A model generated the notes under the pieces. It saw nothing but the letters and a program-made list of their open reading frames with translations, did no database searches and was not told where the DNA came from. From Flavobacterium sp. GSB-24 (lineage in GTDB: Bacteria; Bacteroidota; Bacteroidia; Flavobacteriales; Flavobacteriaceae): 64,000 nucleotides of DNA. Below are positions 27,534 to 36,563 of this stretch, piece after piece. The position numbers and the translations under genes are program-made. Every line of letters begins with the position of its first letter. The first letter of the stretch is position 1. The stretch lies in contig NZ_AP027043.1 in NCBI RefSeq assembly GCF_027924665.1, forward strand, positions 4,774,001-4,838,000, written 5' to 3'.

Positions 27534-29213
27534 TCAAACTTGTTTTTTAAGTTCTTCTTCTTTCAACAATAAATCTCTAAAAAGGAAGACTTTTTCAGGA
27601 GAATCTCCTAATAATCTAGAATCTTCTTTAGCTTTTTGAATATCTTTAATAGAAGTAAATTTTCTATTTTTAATTTTATTTAATTCAAACAATGAATAGT
27701 TTGGTATACTTTCTTCTTTTCCAAAGATTTCTTCTAAGATAATATTTACAGAAGTGCCAAAAGTATTAAAATTCATCTTTTTAGCATTCATTGGCTGTTC
27801 ACCTTTTTTGAATACTACAACTTTATCAGGAAAGCAATCAGATATTATAAATGGAGAATGTGAAGTGATTAAAATATCTCTTGCCAAATTATTGCCTTCA
27901 CCTCGTTCTAAACTATCTTTTAAAACACTTATAAATTTTGAGCGCCAATCTGGATTAAAATGTGTTTCAGGTTCATCTAATAGCAATAAAGCAGTTTTAT
28001 TTTTAAGCATTAAACAAATTCCCATGCTATGAAGGAATTGATGTTCTCCATCAGATAAATTTTTTATTAATACCGGTTTTTCTTCTCCTTTTTTCTTTAT
28101 AAAAAAATTATTAAAATAAAAGACCAAATCTTTACCTTCTGGTTTTGGCATTTTTTCCGACACATACATACTATCTGTTGTGTATATTTCTTTCTTTATG
28201 CTATTATTTATTGAATGAAGATTAAGCTCTAGCAAAGTTTGTAAATCTTGAAATAAATCATACGAAGAATCAAAACTTTTTTGAAATGCTTTTTTTGTTT
28301 CTTTATTTACATAATAATCCAAAATTAATTGATTGTCCGAAGTCAAAAATGATGAAGTAGAGCATCTTTCTAACTTATCAATTATTGAGTTTTTATTCTC
28401 TTCTTTTAATTGAGATAATAATTGTTTTTCCTTTGAATTTGAACTTTCCCTATTTATAATAGTAAAATCCCTAATTACTAGTCGAAAACTATGAAGCTTA
28501 TCAATTTTTAGTATTTCTTTTATTGGATAAAGAAGATCTTTTTTTTCATCTTCAAATTCTTTTTGCATTAAAAAATTTGCCAAAAGAACTGCCTGACTCA
28601 TACTATAATCGATATAAACGAGACTTGTCAAGGGTTTTTTATCGTACTTTTCATCACTTATAAGTGATTGTTTATAATTATCAAAATGAATTAATCTTGT
28701 TTTTAAAAATGGCAAGCTCAATATCTCATTTTCTCCAGATGAATACCCAATAACTATTTCTGGAAGATATTGCTTTGCAACAGCATTAGTTTTATTTATT
28801 CCTTCTCTTATTGGGATTGTACTAACTCTAATAATTTCATTATCTGCTGTAGTACGGTAAAATTCTAATGCCTTATTTGGAGATTTAATTATTTTTATCG
28901 GAATCATTAAATTTTCTTTGTTCTTATAAATTAAATATTCTAATTCAAAAGAAAATGGAATTTGATTTTTTTCAAACGTGCTTCTAAAATCATCCGGTAA
29001 ATACTTCGAAAATGAACATTCTAAATAAAAGAAAATTAGAGACAACGCCTCAAGTATATTTGATTTACCACTACCATTTAGTCCAGCAAAACAATATGGA
29101 TGAAATTGATTGAGTCTTTCATGCCTAAGAGAATTATCATCTCTAAAAACTAATTCAAAGTCCTTAGGTAAGCTTCTAAACTTAGAATTTAGTTTAAAAC
29201 GTACTAATTTCAT
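27534..29213 (-). CDS. SMC/OLD-like AAA ATPase linked to a type I methylase (PtuA-like)
   Basis: This 559-residue ABC/SMC-type ATPase has Walker A GLNGSGKS at 44-51, the signature-like LSDGEHQFLH, and Walker B LLLLDEPETHF with Asp413-Glu414. The following ILITSHSPF carries the switch histidine. A central insertion of about 300 residues separates the two halves. No TOPRIM nuclease domain of the OLD type is visible at the C-terminus. I recall related proteins annotated as restriction system-associated AAA ATPases. Its start overlaps the hsdS stop by 4 bases. It probably senses or binds DNA and activates the downstream HNH protein; that is inference. Confidence 0.82.
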   Translation of the reverse strand: MKLVRFKLNSKFRSLPKDFELVFRDDNSLRHERLNQFHPYCFAGLNGSGKSNILEALSLIFFYLECSFSKYLPDDFRSTFEKNQIPFSFELEYLIYKNKENLMIPIKIIKSPNKALEFYRTTADNEIIRVSTIPIREGINKTNAVAKQYLPEIVIGYSSGENEILSLPFLKTRLIHFDNYKQSLISDEKYDKKPLTSLVYIDYSMSQAVLLANFLMQKEFEDEKKDLLYPIKEILKIDKLHSFRLVIRDFTIINRESSNSKEKQLLSQLKEENKNSIIDKLERCSTSSFLTSDNQLILDYYVNKETKKAFQKSFDSSYDLFQDLQTLLELNLHSINNSIKKEIYTTDSMYVSEKMPKPEGKDLVFYFNNFFIKKKGEEKPVLIKNLSDGEHQFLHSMGICLMLKNKTALLLLDEPETHFNPDWRSKFISVLKDSLERGEGNNLARDILITSHSPFIISDCFPDKVVVFKKGEQPMNAKKMNFNTFGTSVNIILEEIFGKEESIPNYSLFELNKIKNRKFTSIKDIQKAKEDSRLLGDSPEKVFLFRDLLLKEEELKKQV

Positions 29214-30595
29214 TTGCTGTCTAATTTATGTTCTCTATTTGTTTTTATTTCAATCTTATTTTTAGAATAAATTTGTACTATTCCTTTATTAAATTTAGAA
29301 GATCCGTTTTCTAATTGTCTTTTTTCTTCTGTTCGCTCTAAAATTCTAAATAATAAATCCTTGGAAATGTTGTATTGTGCTATTGACTCAAAATCTGCAA
29401 CTTTAATGTCTTGAATTATGGTTTCGATCTCTAACTCATCATTCATTAATATATCAATTTCATCCTCTTTTATTTCATTTTGAGCAAATGAATTGTATAA
29501 AAAAGATTGAAATAATTCCTCTAGTAATTCTAATGATTTATCAATTTGTTGCTTTTTCAAATCAACCTTATAAAAAGAATCAACAAATTTCTTTTGAAGT
29601 TTTAAATCTGGAGCAATTACATCAATGCTTTCACATTTTGATTTATTTAGGTAACTTATTACAGCTTTCATTGCCAAATTTTCTACAACCCTTTTTTGAA
29701 AAAAAATTACAAATAATAAAAATTCGGGTAAAATTTTTTCTTTACAAACAAAACAATGAAGCTGTTGATTTAGAACTATTTCACTATTTGCAATTGATAC
29801 AGTTCCAACTTTTCCTGCTGATGTCATAACAACACTTCCTTTTGGAATAATCTTATTCTTGGAAATCTTAATTTCAGATTCCGAGAGAAGATAGTTTGTT
29901 GAAGTATCAATAAAACTTAGCTCTCTTAAATTCTCTGTTTTTATCCATGGTATTGCACCATCAAAAACACTTGGCTTATTTCTTCCTGGAACAATACTTT
30001 TGCAATATTTTGTTATTTTATTTTTTTCCCAATTTTTATGATTTGGTATTGGATGTCCAAACATTTGCAAAAACAAAGATTTAATAAATTCATCTAATAA
30101 TATTATTGACTTCTTTCTTTTTAGAATTAATGATTCTATATTTTTAAGTCTATTAATAATTTCTTCCTGTTCTTCTAAATTTGGTAATGCAAACTCATAT
30201 TCATCTAATTGTCCTTTAGTTAGATGTTTTAATCCAACGCCCCTCATCTTATAAGTCAGTTCTTCTAAGGCTAGCTTAATAACATATCTGAAGTAATCTT
30301 TTAAAATTCTTTCTGATATGAATTCAATTTTAAAAATATGTTGATTTAAATAAGAATCATCATTTTTCCATTCATAAACCCCAAGTGACGCAGACCATGA
30401 TATTAAAATATCTCCTTTTTTAACAATGTACTTATCATCAACCTTTTTAGCAGTCTTATTGTAAATTGCCAAGGGATTATTTAAATTCTGTATACGGATG
30501 ATATTAACGCCTAAATCATCTCTATCTGTTGGTTTAAATGGATATCCATTTATTAATTTAACAACATCTTTTATTTTTACTTTTTTATTCTCCAC
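29210..30595 (-). CDS. hsdS: Type I restriction-modification specificity subunit, extended
   Basis: This 461-residue protein sets the DNA target of the methylase. It has two target-recognition domains (about 5-140 and 185-330), each ending in a conserved helix (EEQEEIINRLKNIESLILKRK and LKLQKKFVDSFYKVDLKKQQ). Residues 371-461 form an acidic then basic extension (EDEIDILMNDELEIE ... KGIVQIYSKNKIEIK) beyond the usual end of the second helix. This may be a docking part for the ATPase that replaces HsdR; that is inference. It overlaps hsdM by 11 bases and the ATPase gene by 4. Confidence 0.88.
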   Translation of the reverse strand: MENKKVKIKDVVKLINGYPFKPTDRDDLGVNIIRIQNLNNPLAIYNKTAKKVDDKYIVKKGDILISWSASLGVYEWKNDDSYLNQHIFKIEFISERILKDYFRYVIKLALEELTYKMRGVGLKHLTKGQLDEYEFALPNLEEQEEIINRLKNIESLILKRKKSIILLDEFIKSLFLQMFGHPIPNHKNWEKNKITKYCKSIVPGRNKPSVFDGAIPWIKTENLRELSFIDTSTNYLLSESEIKISKNKIIPKGSVVMTSAGKVGTVSIANSEIVLNQQLHCFVCKEKILPEFLLFVIFFQKRVVENLAMKAVISYLNKSKCESIDVIAPDLKLQKKFVDSFYKVDLKKQQIDKSLELLEELFQSFLYNSFAQNEIKEDEIDILMNDELEIETIIQDIKVADFESIAQYNISKDLLFRILERTEEKRQLENGSSKFNKGIVQIYSKNKIEIKTNREHKLDSK

Positions 30596-32198
30596 TTTCT
30601 TTCAATTCAGATAGTCCTCTAAAAATTTCTTCTTCTAAAACAAATAACTCATCAAGAATGTATTTTGGCAATCTATACTCTTCAGATTCATATTCAAAGT
30701 CTTTGTATTTATTAAAGTTTAATTCATATTTATTTTTTTGTATTTCAACAAATGGAATTGTAAAATGCTGTAACTTTCTGTTTTTTTGCTCTTCTTTAAA
30801 TCTATTTTTCCATTTTTTAATAGATTCCGGAAGTGGGTTTTCTTTTAATTTTTTTCTATTGGTATCCAAAGTGTATCCATCAGATTTCATCTCATAAAAC
30901 CACACATCAATATCCTGAGGCGTTTGGCTTTTGTATTTTTTCTTTTCAAAAATTATTATCGACGTTTTTACACCTGTATAAGGCTGAAAAACTCCGCTTG
31001 GTAATGAAATCACACCTTGAAGTTCACAATCATGCATTAAAATTTCACGAGTTGCAACATGCGCAAAGGAAGTATTAAACAGTAACCCTTCTGGCACTAC
31101 CACACAAGCCTTACCTCCTTCTTCAAGCATATAAATCATTCTTTCTAAAAACAATAATTCTGATTGTACAGTTTTTTGCCTCTCATTTTTCTTTAGCTTC
31201 TTATTTTCTTTAATTGGATAAATTCTATCTAAATTTTCAGATACAGTTTCACTATTAATTTTCCCCGTAAATGGAGGATTTGCCAATATGTATTTATATT
31301 GTCCCAATAATTTTGTATTCTCAACAGCAATCTTATCCTTTGGGTCAAAAGCTTCAGACAATCTTTTAGCTTCTAATTTTTCATAATCTAAAGAAAGAGT
31401 ATCAACATGTTCTATATTAGGCTTTGTTATACCATGCATCATTAAATTCATCATACCAATTCGAACCATTGTTTGATCAACATCAAATCCGTAAAAAGTA
31501 TTTTCTTTTAGAATTAATTCTTTTCCAGTATTTTCAATCTCTTGAAACTTCTTACCATCTAAGCCTTTTAATAATCCATTTTCATCTTTTGTTGTTTTAG
31601 CAGAATATTTAGTTACTATGTATTGATATGCTCCAATTAAAAATCCTCCTGAACCGCACGCTAAATCGCAAATTTTACCATCAATATCTGGATCAAGAAT
31701 CTCAGTCATCATCTGAATTATATGACGAGGAGTTCTGAATTGCCCATTCTTTCCTGCTTCACTAGTATGCTTTAATAAATACTCATACACATCACCCTGA
31801 ATATCATGAAAATACTGATTATTATCTTTTTCCTGTTTTTCAATTTCTTGATAAATTAAGTCTATTAAATTTATGCAATCTTTTAACAAAGAAGGAGTAT
31901 TAATCATAAAAACAGAATCTTTCATTGCTTTTGCAAAAGGTTCTTCTTTTTGTGCTAAATCATTTTTTATATATTCAAAAACTACATCTTTAATATGATT
32001 AACAAGCTTTTCATCTTCAAAAGAATGATACGTGCTCCATTTAAGATTCTTTTTTAAGTTAGGTGTAAATTTTTCTAATTTTTTCATAAAAAGCAAATAT
32101 GATATTTGCTCTATAGCAGTGATTGGATTAGCAAGACCCCCTGACCACAATCTATCCCAAAGAAGTTGTATTTTATTTTTTATCTCTATTGTTAACAT
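30585..32198 (-). CDS. hsdM: Type I restriction-modification DNA methyltransferase subunit
   Basis: This 537-residue adenine-N6 methylase has an N-terminal HsdM helical domain (about 1-130), the SAM-binding DLACGSGG (178-185) and the catalytic NPPF (307-310). It methylates the host target chosen by HsdS. It is the first gene of a tightly packed minus-strand operon with hsdS, the ATPase and the HNH gene. No hsdR gene exists inside the element, so the usual restriction subunit is missing. AT-rich codon use matches the rest of the operon and differs from the chromosome. Confidence 0.92.
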   Translation of the reverse strand: MLTIEIKNKIQLLWDRLWSGGLANPITAIEQISYLLFMKKLEKFTPNLKKNLKWSTYHSFEDEKLVNHIKDVVFEYIKNDLAQKEEPFAKAMKDSVFMINTPSLLKDCINLIDLIYQEIEKQEKDNNQYFHDIQGDVYEYLLKHTSEAGKNGQFRTPRHIIQMMTEILDPDIDGKICDLACGSGGFLIGAYQYIVTKYSAKTTKDENGLLKGLDGKKFQEIENTGKELILKENTFYGFDVDQTMVRIGMMNLMMHGITKPNIEHVDTLSLDYEKLEAKRLSEAFDPKDKIAVENTKLLGQYKYILANPPFTGKINSETVSENLDRIYPIKENKKLKKNERQKTVQSELLFLERMIYMLEEGGKACVVVPEGLLFNTSFAHVATREILMHDCELQGVISLPSGVFQPYTGVKTSIIIFEKKKYKSQTPQDIDVWFYEMKSDGYTLDTNRKKLKENPLPESIKKWKNRFKEEQKNRKLQHFTIPFVEIQKNKYELNFNKYKDFEYESEEYRLPKYILDELFVLEEEIFRGLSELKESGE

Positions 32199-32356
32199 TG
32201 TTGTATTGTTTTAAATTTAATTATTACATCCATATAAGTAATAAGTAAACCATCTTATTTTTTATTTTGTTGTAAATATATCAGTTTTAAATGGGAGGAT
32301 TTAGTTTTGAAATGGATTATTCTTAACCAAATTGAATATTTCTTATCCTTGAATCA

Positions 32357-32386
32357 ATTAGAGCATATATTCCTATATGCTCTAAT
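32357..32386. terminator. Perfect hairpin after the integrase gene
   Basis: A 13-bp perfect stem (ATTAGAGCATATA) with a TTCC loop lies 24 bases beyond the integrase stop. There is no clear T-run on the minus strand, so termination is plausible rather than certain. It also separates the integrase from the hsdM promoter region. Confidence 0.5.
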
Positions 32387-32409
32387 TTTAAAGAATATTT
32401 TTAAAGAGT

Positions 32410-33612
32410 TCATGAAATAACCTCATAATGCATTTCATCTACTACAGCAGTATCAAATGAATCTAGGTAAATATTAGTTGTTTTATTTCCATATTCATGT
32501 CCCAATGCCTCCGCAATGATTTCATTTGAATAACCAAGCTTTTTAGCTGTTGTTGCAAAAGAATGTCTTGCTACATAACTTGTTATAGGAACAACAATAC
32601 CCTGTTGCTCTCCTAATTTTCTCAAATACTTATTAGTTGTCTTAATCCATTGCTTAATTACTTTCTTAGCTTGTTGGCTATCCTCAGGAATGCTTTCATT
32701 TAACACAGGTAATAAATACTTATTCCCTAAAGATTCGAACTGCTTAATAATACTTTCGGACTGCTTAAAGAGCTTAATTGAGTAATTTTTATGTGTTTTT
32801 CTTCTTTTAAATAAAATCCGTCCATTAACAACATTTTCAGTCTTTAAATAAGCTAAATCAGTGAATGACATTCCCACAAGATAAAAGCTTAAAAGAAAAT
32901 AATTTACTGCTTTCCAAGAGCCTGAATTTTCAATTAAAGTCATTTGCTCAAACTTGAGAATATCCCTCCTCGAAACAGCCCTATTCCCTGTCTTTTCAGA
33001 CTTTATAGTCAAATCATTAAAAGGGTAAAATGAATTTTGCGCTATTTTAGCTTTAATAGCTTTATTATAGATTGCTCGAATTGTTCTAAGATAATTTGAA
33101 ATACTATTTTGCTTCAGGCCTTTCACAACAAGATGGTGAATAAATTGCTCCAACAAAGAATAATCAATATCACAAAACAACAAATTAGGTTGAGCGGTAA
33201 ATGAAATTAACTGATTAACTGCTGTTTGATAAACTAAAGCATTTCCTGTCTTTTTTATTTCAAGCATTTGAGCAATTAACTTTTCGGAAAATGACTTAAA
33301 TGTCACAAATTCTGCAGCATTTGGCTTTCCTTCTATCTTATTTCTTAAGTCACTAATAGAGAAAGAATCATCGAGTTCTAAGATTAACTGCTGTATCTTA
33401 AAATACTCTTTTGATAATTTAATATTCAGCAATTTTGCATTCGGATGAGATTTATCCAACTCTTTTTTTTGTTCATTCCAATACAATTCTGTAGTAGAAA
33501 TTCCAGAATTTAAGGTGTAAACTTTTCTATTGTGTGTAATTCTAAAGATGATATTAAAGTTACCATCTGATCTTTGTCTTCTAGTATCTAAGAGGACTTT
33601 TAAGTTTGCCAT
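32410..33612 (-). CDS. Tyrosine recombinase (integrase) of the element
   Basis: The 400-residue protein has an N-terminal arm-binding domain typical of Bacteroidetes integrases (RITHNRKVYTLNSGISTTELYW), a SAM-like core-binding domain and a C-terminal catalytic domain. Visible catalytic residues are Arg349 in ARHSFAT, His372 in LGHEYG and the nucleophile Tyr382 in NIYLDSF. At the usual first arginine the sequence is GMSFTDLAYL with serine. As I recall, IntDOT and IntN1 of Bacteroides elements also lack this arginine, so the enzyme is probably active. The gene borders the tRNA-Arg target and ends 33 bases before the hairpin at 32357-32386 closes. Confidence 0.93.
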   Translation of the reverse strand: MANLKVLLDTRRQRSDGNFNIIFRITHNRKVYTLNSGISTTELYWNEQKKELDKSHPNAKLLNIKLSKEYFKIQQLILELDDSFSISDLRNKIEGKPNAAEFVTFKSFSEKLIAQMLEIKKTGNALVYQTAVNQLISFTAQPNLLFCDIDYSLLEQFIHHLVVKGLKQNSISNYLRTIRAIYNKAIKAKIAQNSFYPFNDLTIKSEKTGNRAVSRRDILKFEQMTLIENSGSWKAVNYFLLSFYLVGMSFTDLAYLKTENVVNGRILFKRRKTHKNYSIKLFKQSESIIKQFESLGNKYLLPVLNESIPEDSQQAKKVIKQWIKTTNKYLRKLGEQQGIVVPITSYVARHSFATTAKKLGYSNEIIAEALGHEYGNKTTNIYLDSFDTAVVDEMHYEVIS

Positions 33613-33635
33613 AATAAGGTTGAATTATGGTCTTC

Positions 33636-33656
33636 ATGTGCAAACTATGTGCAAAC
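33636..33656. promoter_or_regulatory. Right putative recombinase arm sites
   Basis: GTGCAAAC is present at 33638 and 33649, an 11-bp period, just upstream of the integrase start. This is the counterpart of the doublet at 23771-23790. Confidence 0.5.
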
Positions 33657-33744
33657 ATTTTATAAAAAAACATGATAAACGAACAATTTTATGTTTTGGT
33701 AAGTGATACAAAACAAAAAAGCCACTCAAATGAGTGGCTTTTCG

Positions 33745-33817
33745 TGAACGCAGAAGGATTCGAACCTTCGACCGTCCCGATTAAAAATCGGGATGCTCTA
33801 TCCAGCTGAACTACGTG

Positions 33818-33820
<3 letters not shown>
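33745..33820 (-). tRNA. tRNA-Lys(UUU)-like unit 3, probably non-functional
   Basis: This is the third copy of the Arg-bodied, TCCCGA..TCGGGA-armed unit. The acceptor ends GATCACG and TGCGTTC pair at 5 of 7 positions, counting one G-T pair. The unit lies inside the element boundary, between the integrase gene and the right repeat, so the element appears to carry it. Confidence 0.5.
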
Positions 33821-33948
<128 letters not shown>

Positions 33949-33980
33949 ATTTGTTTTAAAACTTTATGGCAAAGTTTCTG

Positions 33981-34055
33981 TCGGGGTGGCAGGATTCGAA
34001 CCTGCGGCCTCCTGCTCCCAAAGCAGGCGCGATAACCGGGCTACGCTACACCCCG
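33981..34055 (-). tRNA. tRNA-Pro(UGG)
   Basis: This 75-base tRNA has acceptor CGGGGTG/CACCCCG, anticodon arm CCTGC-TTTGGGA-GCAGG (anticodon TGG) and T arm GCAGG-TTCGAAT-CCTGC. All stems pair. Confidence 0.95.
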
Positions 34056-34086
34056 AGCTTTAGTCATAGATTCGTATCAGTGGTCT

Positions 34087-34133
34087 TCCCGATCTCAATC
34101 GGGACACGATAACCGGGCTACGCTACACCCCGA
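34087..34133 (-). pseudogene. tRNA-Pro 5'-half fragment fused to a palindrome
   Basis: The 27 bases at 34107-34133 are identical to the 5' end of the neighbouring tRNA-Pro (34030-34056). Where the anticodon arm should be, the sequence becomes the palindrome TCCCGAT-TGAG-ATCGGGA (34087-34104) and the 3' half is missing. The palindrome resembles the arm of the tRNA-Lys-like units. Confidence 0.75.
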
Positions 34134-34147
34134 AGGCAAAATTTAAG

Positions 34148-34231
34148 CGGAGAGACAGGGACTCGAACCCTGGCGACGGTTACCCGTCGACAGATTAGCA
34201 ATCTGCTCCATTACCGCTCTGGCACCTCTCC
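34148..34231 (-). tRNA. tRNA-Ser(GCU)
   Basis: This 84-base tRNA has acceptor GGAGAGG/TCTCTCC and anticodon loop TTGCTAA (anticodon GCT). A variable arm (CGACGGGTAACCGTCG) as expected for serine, and a complete T arm, are present. Confidence 0.93.
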
Positions 34232-34413
34232 AAGCTCAAGAAACGTGTTCTGTTTTGCGGTTGCAAATGTAAGACAACATTCCATTTCTCACAACTATTT
34301 TTGCGCTTTTTTTTAAGTTTTTTTAATCTTTTTTTTAAAACACTTCACAATCAAACAAATAGAATTAACAAAAATTTCATCTTCAATTTAAAATCACCCT
34401 ATTCTACACAAAA

Positions 34414-34444
34414 TTTGAATTTATTCAAATAAAGAGTAAATTTG
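34414..34444 (+). promoter_or_regulatory. Promoter of the thiolase gene
   Basis: TTTG at 34414-34417 is followed after 19 bases by TAAATTTG at 34437-34444. This fits the Bacteroidetes housekeeping promoter consensus. Transcription would start near 34452, just before the ATG at 34469. Confidence 0.8.
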
Positions 34445-34468
34445 CTTTATTAACTAATATTACAGAAA

Positions 34469-35647
34469 ATGAACAAAAGAGTTGTTATCGTTTCTGCCGT
34501 TAGAACACCTATCGGAAGTTTCATGGGAGGGTTATCTACCGTACCCGCACCAAAATTAGGTGCTGCCGCAATTAAGGGAGCACTTCAAAAAATTAACCTA
34601 GACCCAAAATTAGTTGATGAAGTTTTTATGGGTAACGTAATTCAGGCCGGCGTTGGACAAGCTCCAGCTCGCCAAGCAGCTCTTTTTGCTGGTTTGTCTG
34701 AAGAAGTTGCCGCTACAACTGTAAACAAAGTTTGCGCTTCTGGAATGAAAGCGGTTATGTTTGCTGCGCAGGCAATCGCGTGTGGAGATGCTGAAATTGT
34801 TGTTGCAGGCGGAATGGAAAGCATGAGCTTAATTCCACACTACGTACAAATGCGTGCAGGAAATAAATTTGGTCCAGCTACAATGCTAGACGGAATGCAG
34901 AAAGATGGTTTAACAGATGCTTACGATAACAACGCAATGGGAGTTTGCGCTGATTTATGTGCAACTGAATATAACATCAGCCGTGAGGAGCAGGATAATT
35001 TTGCTATTCAATCTTATGAGAGAAGTGCAAAAGCGTGGGATTCTGGAAAATTTGACAATGAAGTTGTTCCTGTTGAAGTTCCGCAAAGACGCGGAGAACC
35101 AATTATATTTTCAAAAGACGAAGAGTATACTAATGTTAAATTAGATAAAATTCCATCTTTAAGCCCTGTTTTTACAAAAGACGGAACTGTAACCGCTGCT
35201 AACGCATCAACAATTAATGACGGAGCTGCAGCGTTAGTTTTAATGTCTGAAGAAAAAGCAGATGCATTAGGATTAAAACCTCTAGCCTACATAAAAGGCT
35301 ATGCAGATGCTGCACAAGAACCAAAATGGTTTACTACAAGTCCAGCCAAAGCATTACCAAAAGCATTAGACAAAGCTGGAATTTCAATTTCAGATGTTGA
35401 TTATTTCGAATTTAACGAAGCATTTTCTGTAGTTGGTTTAGCCAATGCGAAAATCTTAAATTTAGATAACGATAAAGTAAACGTTAATGGAGGTGCTGTT
35501 TCATTAGGACATCCACTGGGTTGTTCAGGAGCGCGTATTATTGTAACTTTACTAAATGTTTTAGAACAAAACAATGCTAAAACCGGAGCTGCTGCAATTT
35601 GCAACGGAGGCGGTGGTGCATCTGCAATTGTTATCGAAAGAGCTTAA
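34469..35647 (+). CDS. Acetyl-CoA C-acetyltransferase (thiolase)
   Basis: This enzyme condenses two acetyl-CoA to acetoacetyl-CoA or cleaves 3-ketoacyl-CoA. The 392-residue length and catalytic residues match classic biosynthetic thiolase numbering: Cys89 in NKVCASGM, His348 in LGHPLGCSG and Cys378 in AICNGGGGASA. It is cytosolic. It stands alone with its own promoter and terminator between the tRNA cluster and an NlpC/P60 gene. Sequence alone does not settle acetoacetyl-CoA synthesis versus fatty-acid breakdown, but the length fits the AtoB/PhaA type. Confidence 0.93.
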   Translation: MNKRVVIVSAVRTPIGSFMGGLSTVPAPKLGAAAIKGALQKINLDPKLVDEVFMGNVIQAGVGQAPARQAALFAGLSEEVAATTVNKVCASGMKAVMFAAQAIACGDAEIVVAGGMESMSLIPHYVQMRAGNKFGPATMLDGMQKDGLTDAYDNNAMGVCADLCATEYNISREEQDNFAIQSYERSAKAWDSGKFDNEVVPVEVPQRRGEPIIFSKDEEYTNVKLDKIPSLSPVFTKDGTVTAANASTINDGAAALVLMSEEKADALGLKPLAYIKGYADAAQEPKWFTTSPAKALPKALDKAGISISDVDYFEFNEAFSVVGLANAKILNLDNDKVNVNGGAVSLGHPLGCSGARIIVTLLNVLEQNNAKTGAAAICNGGGGASAIVIERA

Positions 35648-35658
35648 ATAATATTATC

Positions 35659-35697
35659 TAAAATTAGGAGTTATCACAAATTACAACTCCTAATTTT
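35659..35697 (+). terminator. Terminator of the thiolase gene
   Basis: AAATTAGGAGTT pairs with AACTCCTAATTT across a loop of about 11 bases, followed by a T-run. It starts 12 bases after the thiolase stop. Confidence 0.85.
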
Positions 35698-35717
35698 TAA
35701 CTTATAAATTTCCTTAA

Positions 35718-36479
35718 ATGTTCGGAATTTGCAATTTAGCTATAGTACCCGTTCGATCTGAACCAAGTGACAGAAGTGAAATCGTTACACAACTTTTGTT
35801 TGGCGAGCATATCGAAATTTTAGAACGCCATAATCAATGGGCTAAAATAAAAATTCAGTTTGATGACTATGAAGGCTGGGTAGATTCGAAACAATATCAG
35901 GTAATTTCTGAAGCAAATTTCAATCAATTAAGTAAAGAGGCGATTATCTTAAATGCCGATTTAATTGATTACATCACCGCTCCCGACAATTTATTACTTC
36001 CAATTCCACTAGGAGCTTCATTATCATTTCTAAATAACAGCGAAATCAATGTTTCTAATTTTGATTTTGAGGGAACAAAAACAAGTGGCATCAAACCTAA
36101 AAGTGCACTGATAAACACAGCTTTTATGTATTTGAATGCTCCATATTTATGGGGCGGAAAAACACCTTTCGGAATCGATTGTTCTGGTTTTACCCAAATG
36201 GTTTATAAACTAAATGGCTATAAAATTCATCGTGATGCCTCACAACAGGCACTTGATGGCGAACCTTTAAGCTTTATCGAAGAAAGCGAAGCGGGAGATT
36301 TAGCGTTTTTTGATAACGATGAAGGAAACATTACTCACGTCGGGATTATAATGGACAACAATTACATCATTCACGCCAGTGGAAAAGTTCGTATTGACCG
36401 TTTAGACCACACCGGAATTTATAATCCTGAATTGAATAAACACACTCACAAATTAAGAGTAATCAAGAAAATTATTTAA
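35718..36479 (+). CDS. NlpC/P60 (C40) cell-wall peptidase with SH3 region
   Basis: This 253-residue protein has an N-terminal bacterial SH3-like region (GEHIEILERHNQWAKIKI, DDYEGWVDSKQY) and a C-terminal NlpC/P60 domain with the catalytic GIDCSGFTQMVY. The His partner is in NITHVGIIM and a second His in YIIHASGKV. Such enzymes cut gamma-D-glutamyl-diaminopimelate bonds in peptidoglycan. No typical signal peptide is visible (MFGICNLAIVPVRSEPSD), so it may act in recycling of muropeptides, as cytosolic YkfC-type relatives do. It is a single gene. Confidence 0.85.
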   Translation: MFGICNLAIVPVRSEPSDRSEIVTQLLFGEHIEILERHNQWAKIKIQFDDYEGWVDSKQYQVISEANFNQLSKEAIILNADLIDYITAPDNLLLPIPLGASLSFLNNSEINVSNFDFEGTKTSGIKPKSALINTAFMYLNAPYLWGGKTPFGIDCSGFTQMVYKLNGYKIHRDASQQALDGEPLSFIEESEAGDLAFFDNDEGNITHVGIIMDNNYIIHASGKVRIDRLDHTGIYNPELNKHTHKLRVIKKII

Positions 36480-36563
36480 ACACAAAATTAACAACGATTT
36501 AAACAAAGTTTACCATCCTTCCAACGGTAATAAATAATTCGTGTAAATTAGTGCAATTAGTGT

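Noticed and set aside
27534..29213. OLD-family nuclease
   Set aside because: The ATPase part resembles OLD, but I see no TOPRIM motif at the C-terminus, so nuclease activity is assigned to the HNH partner instead.
26501..32198. Ordinary type I restriction-modification system
   Set aside because: HsdM and HsdS are present, but no DEAD-box/nuclease HsdR is encoded in the element; an ATPase and an HNH protein occupy its place.
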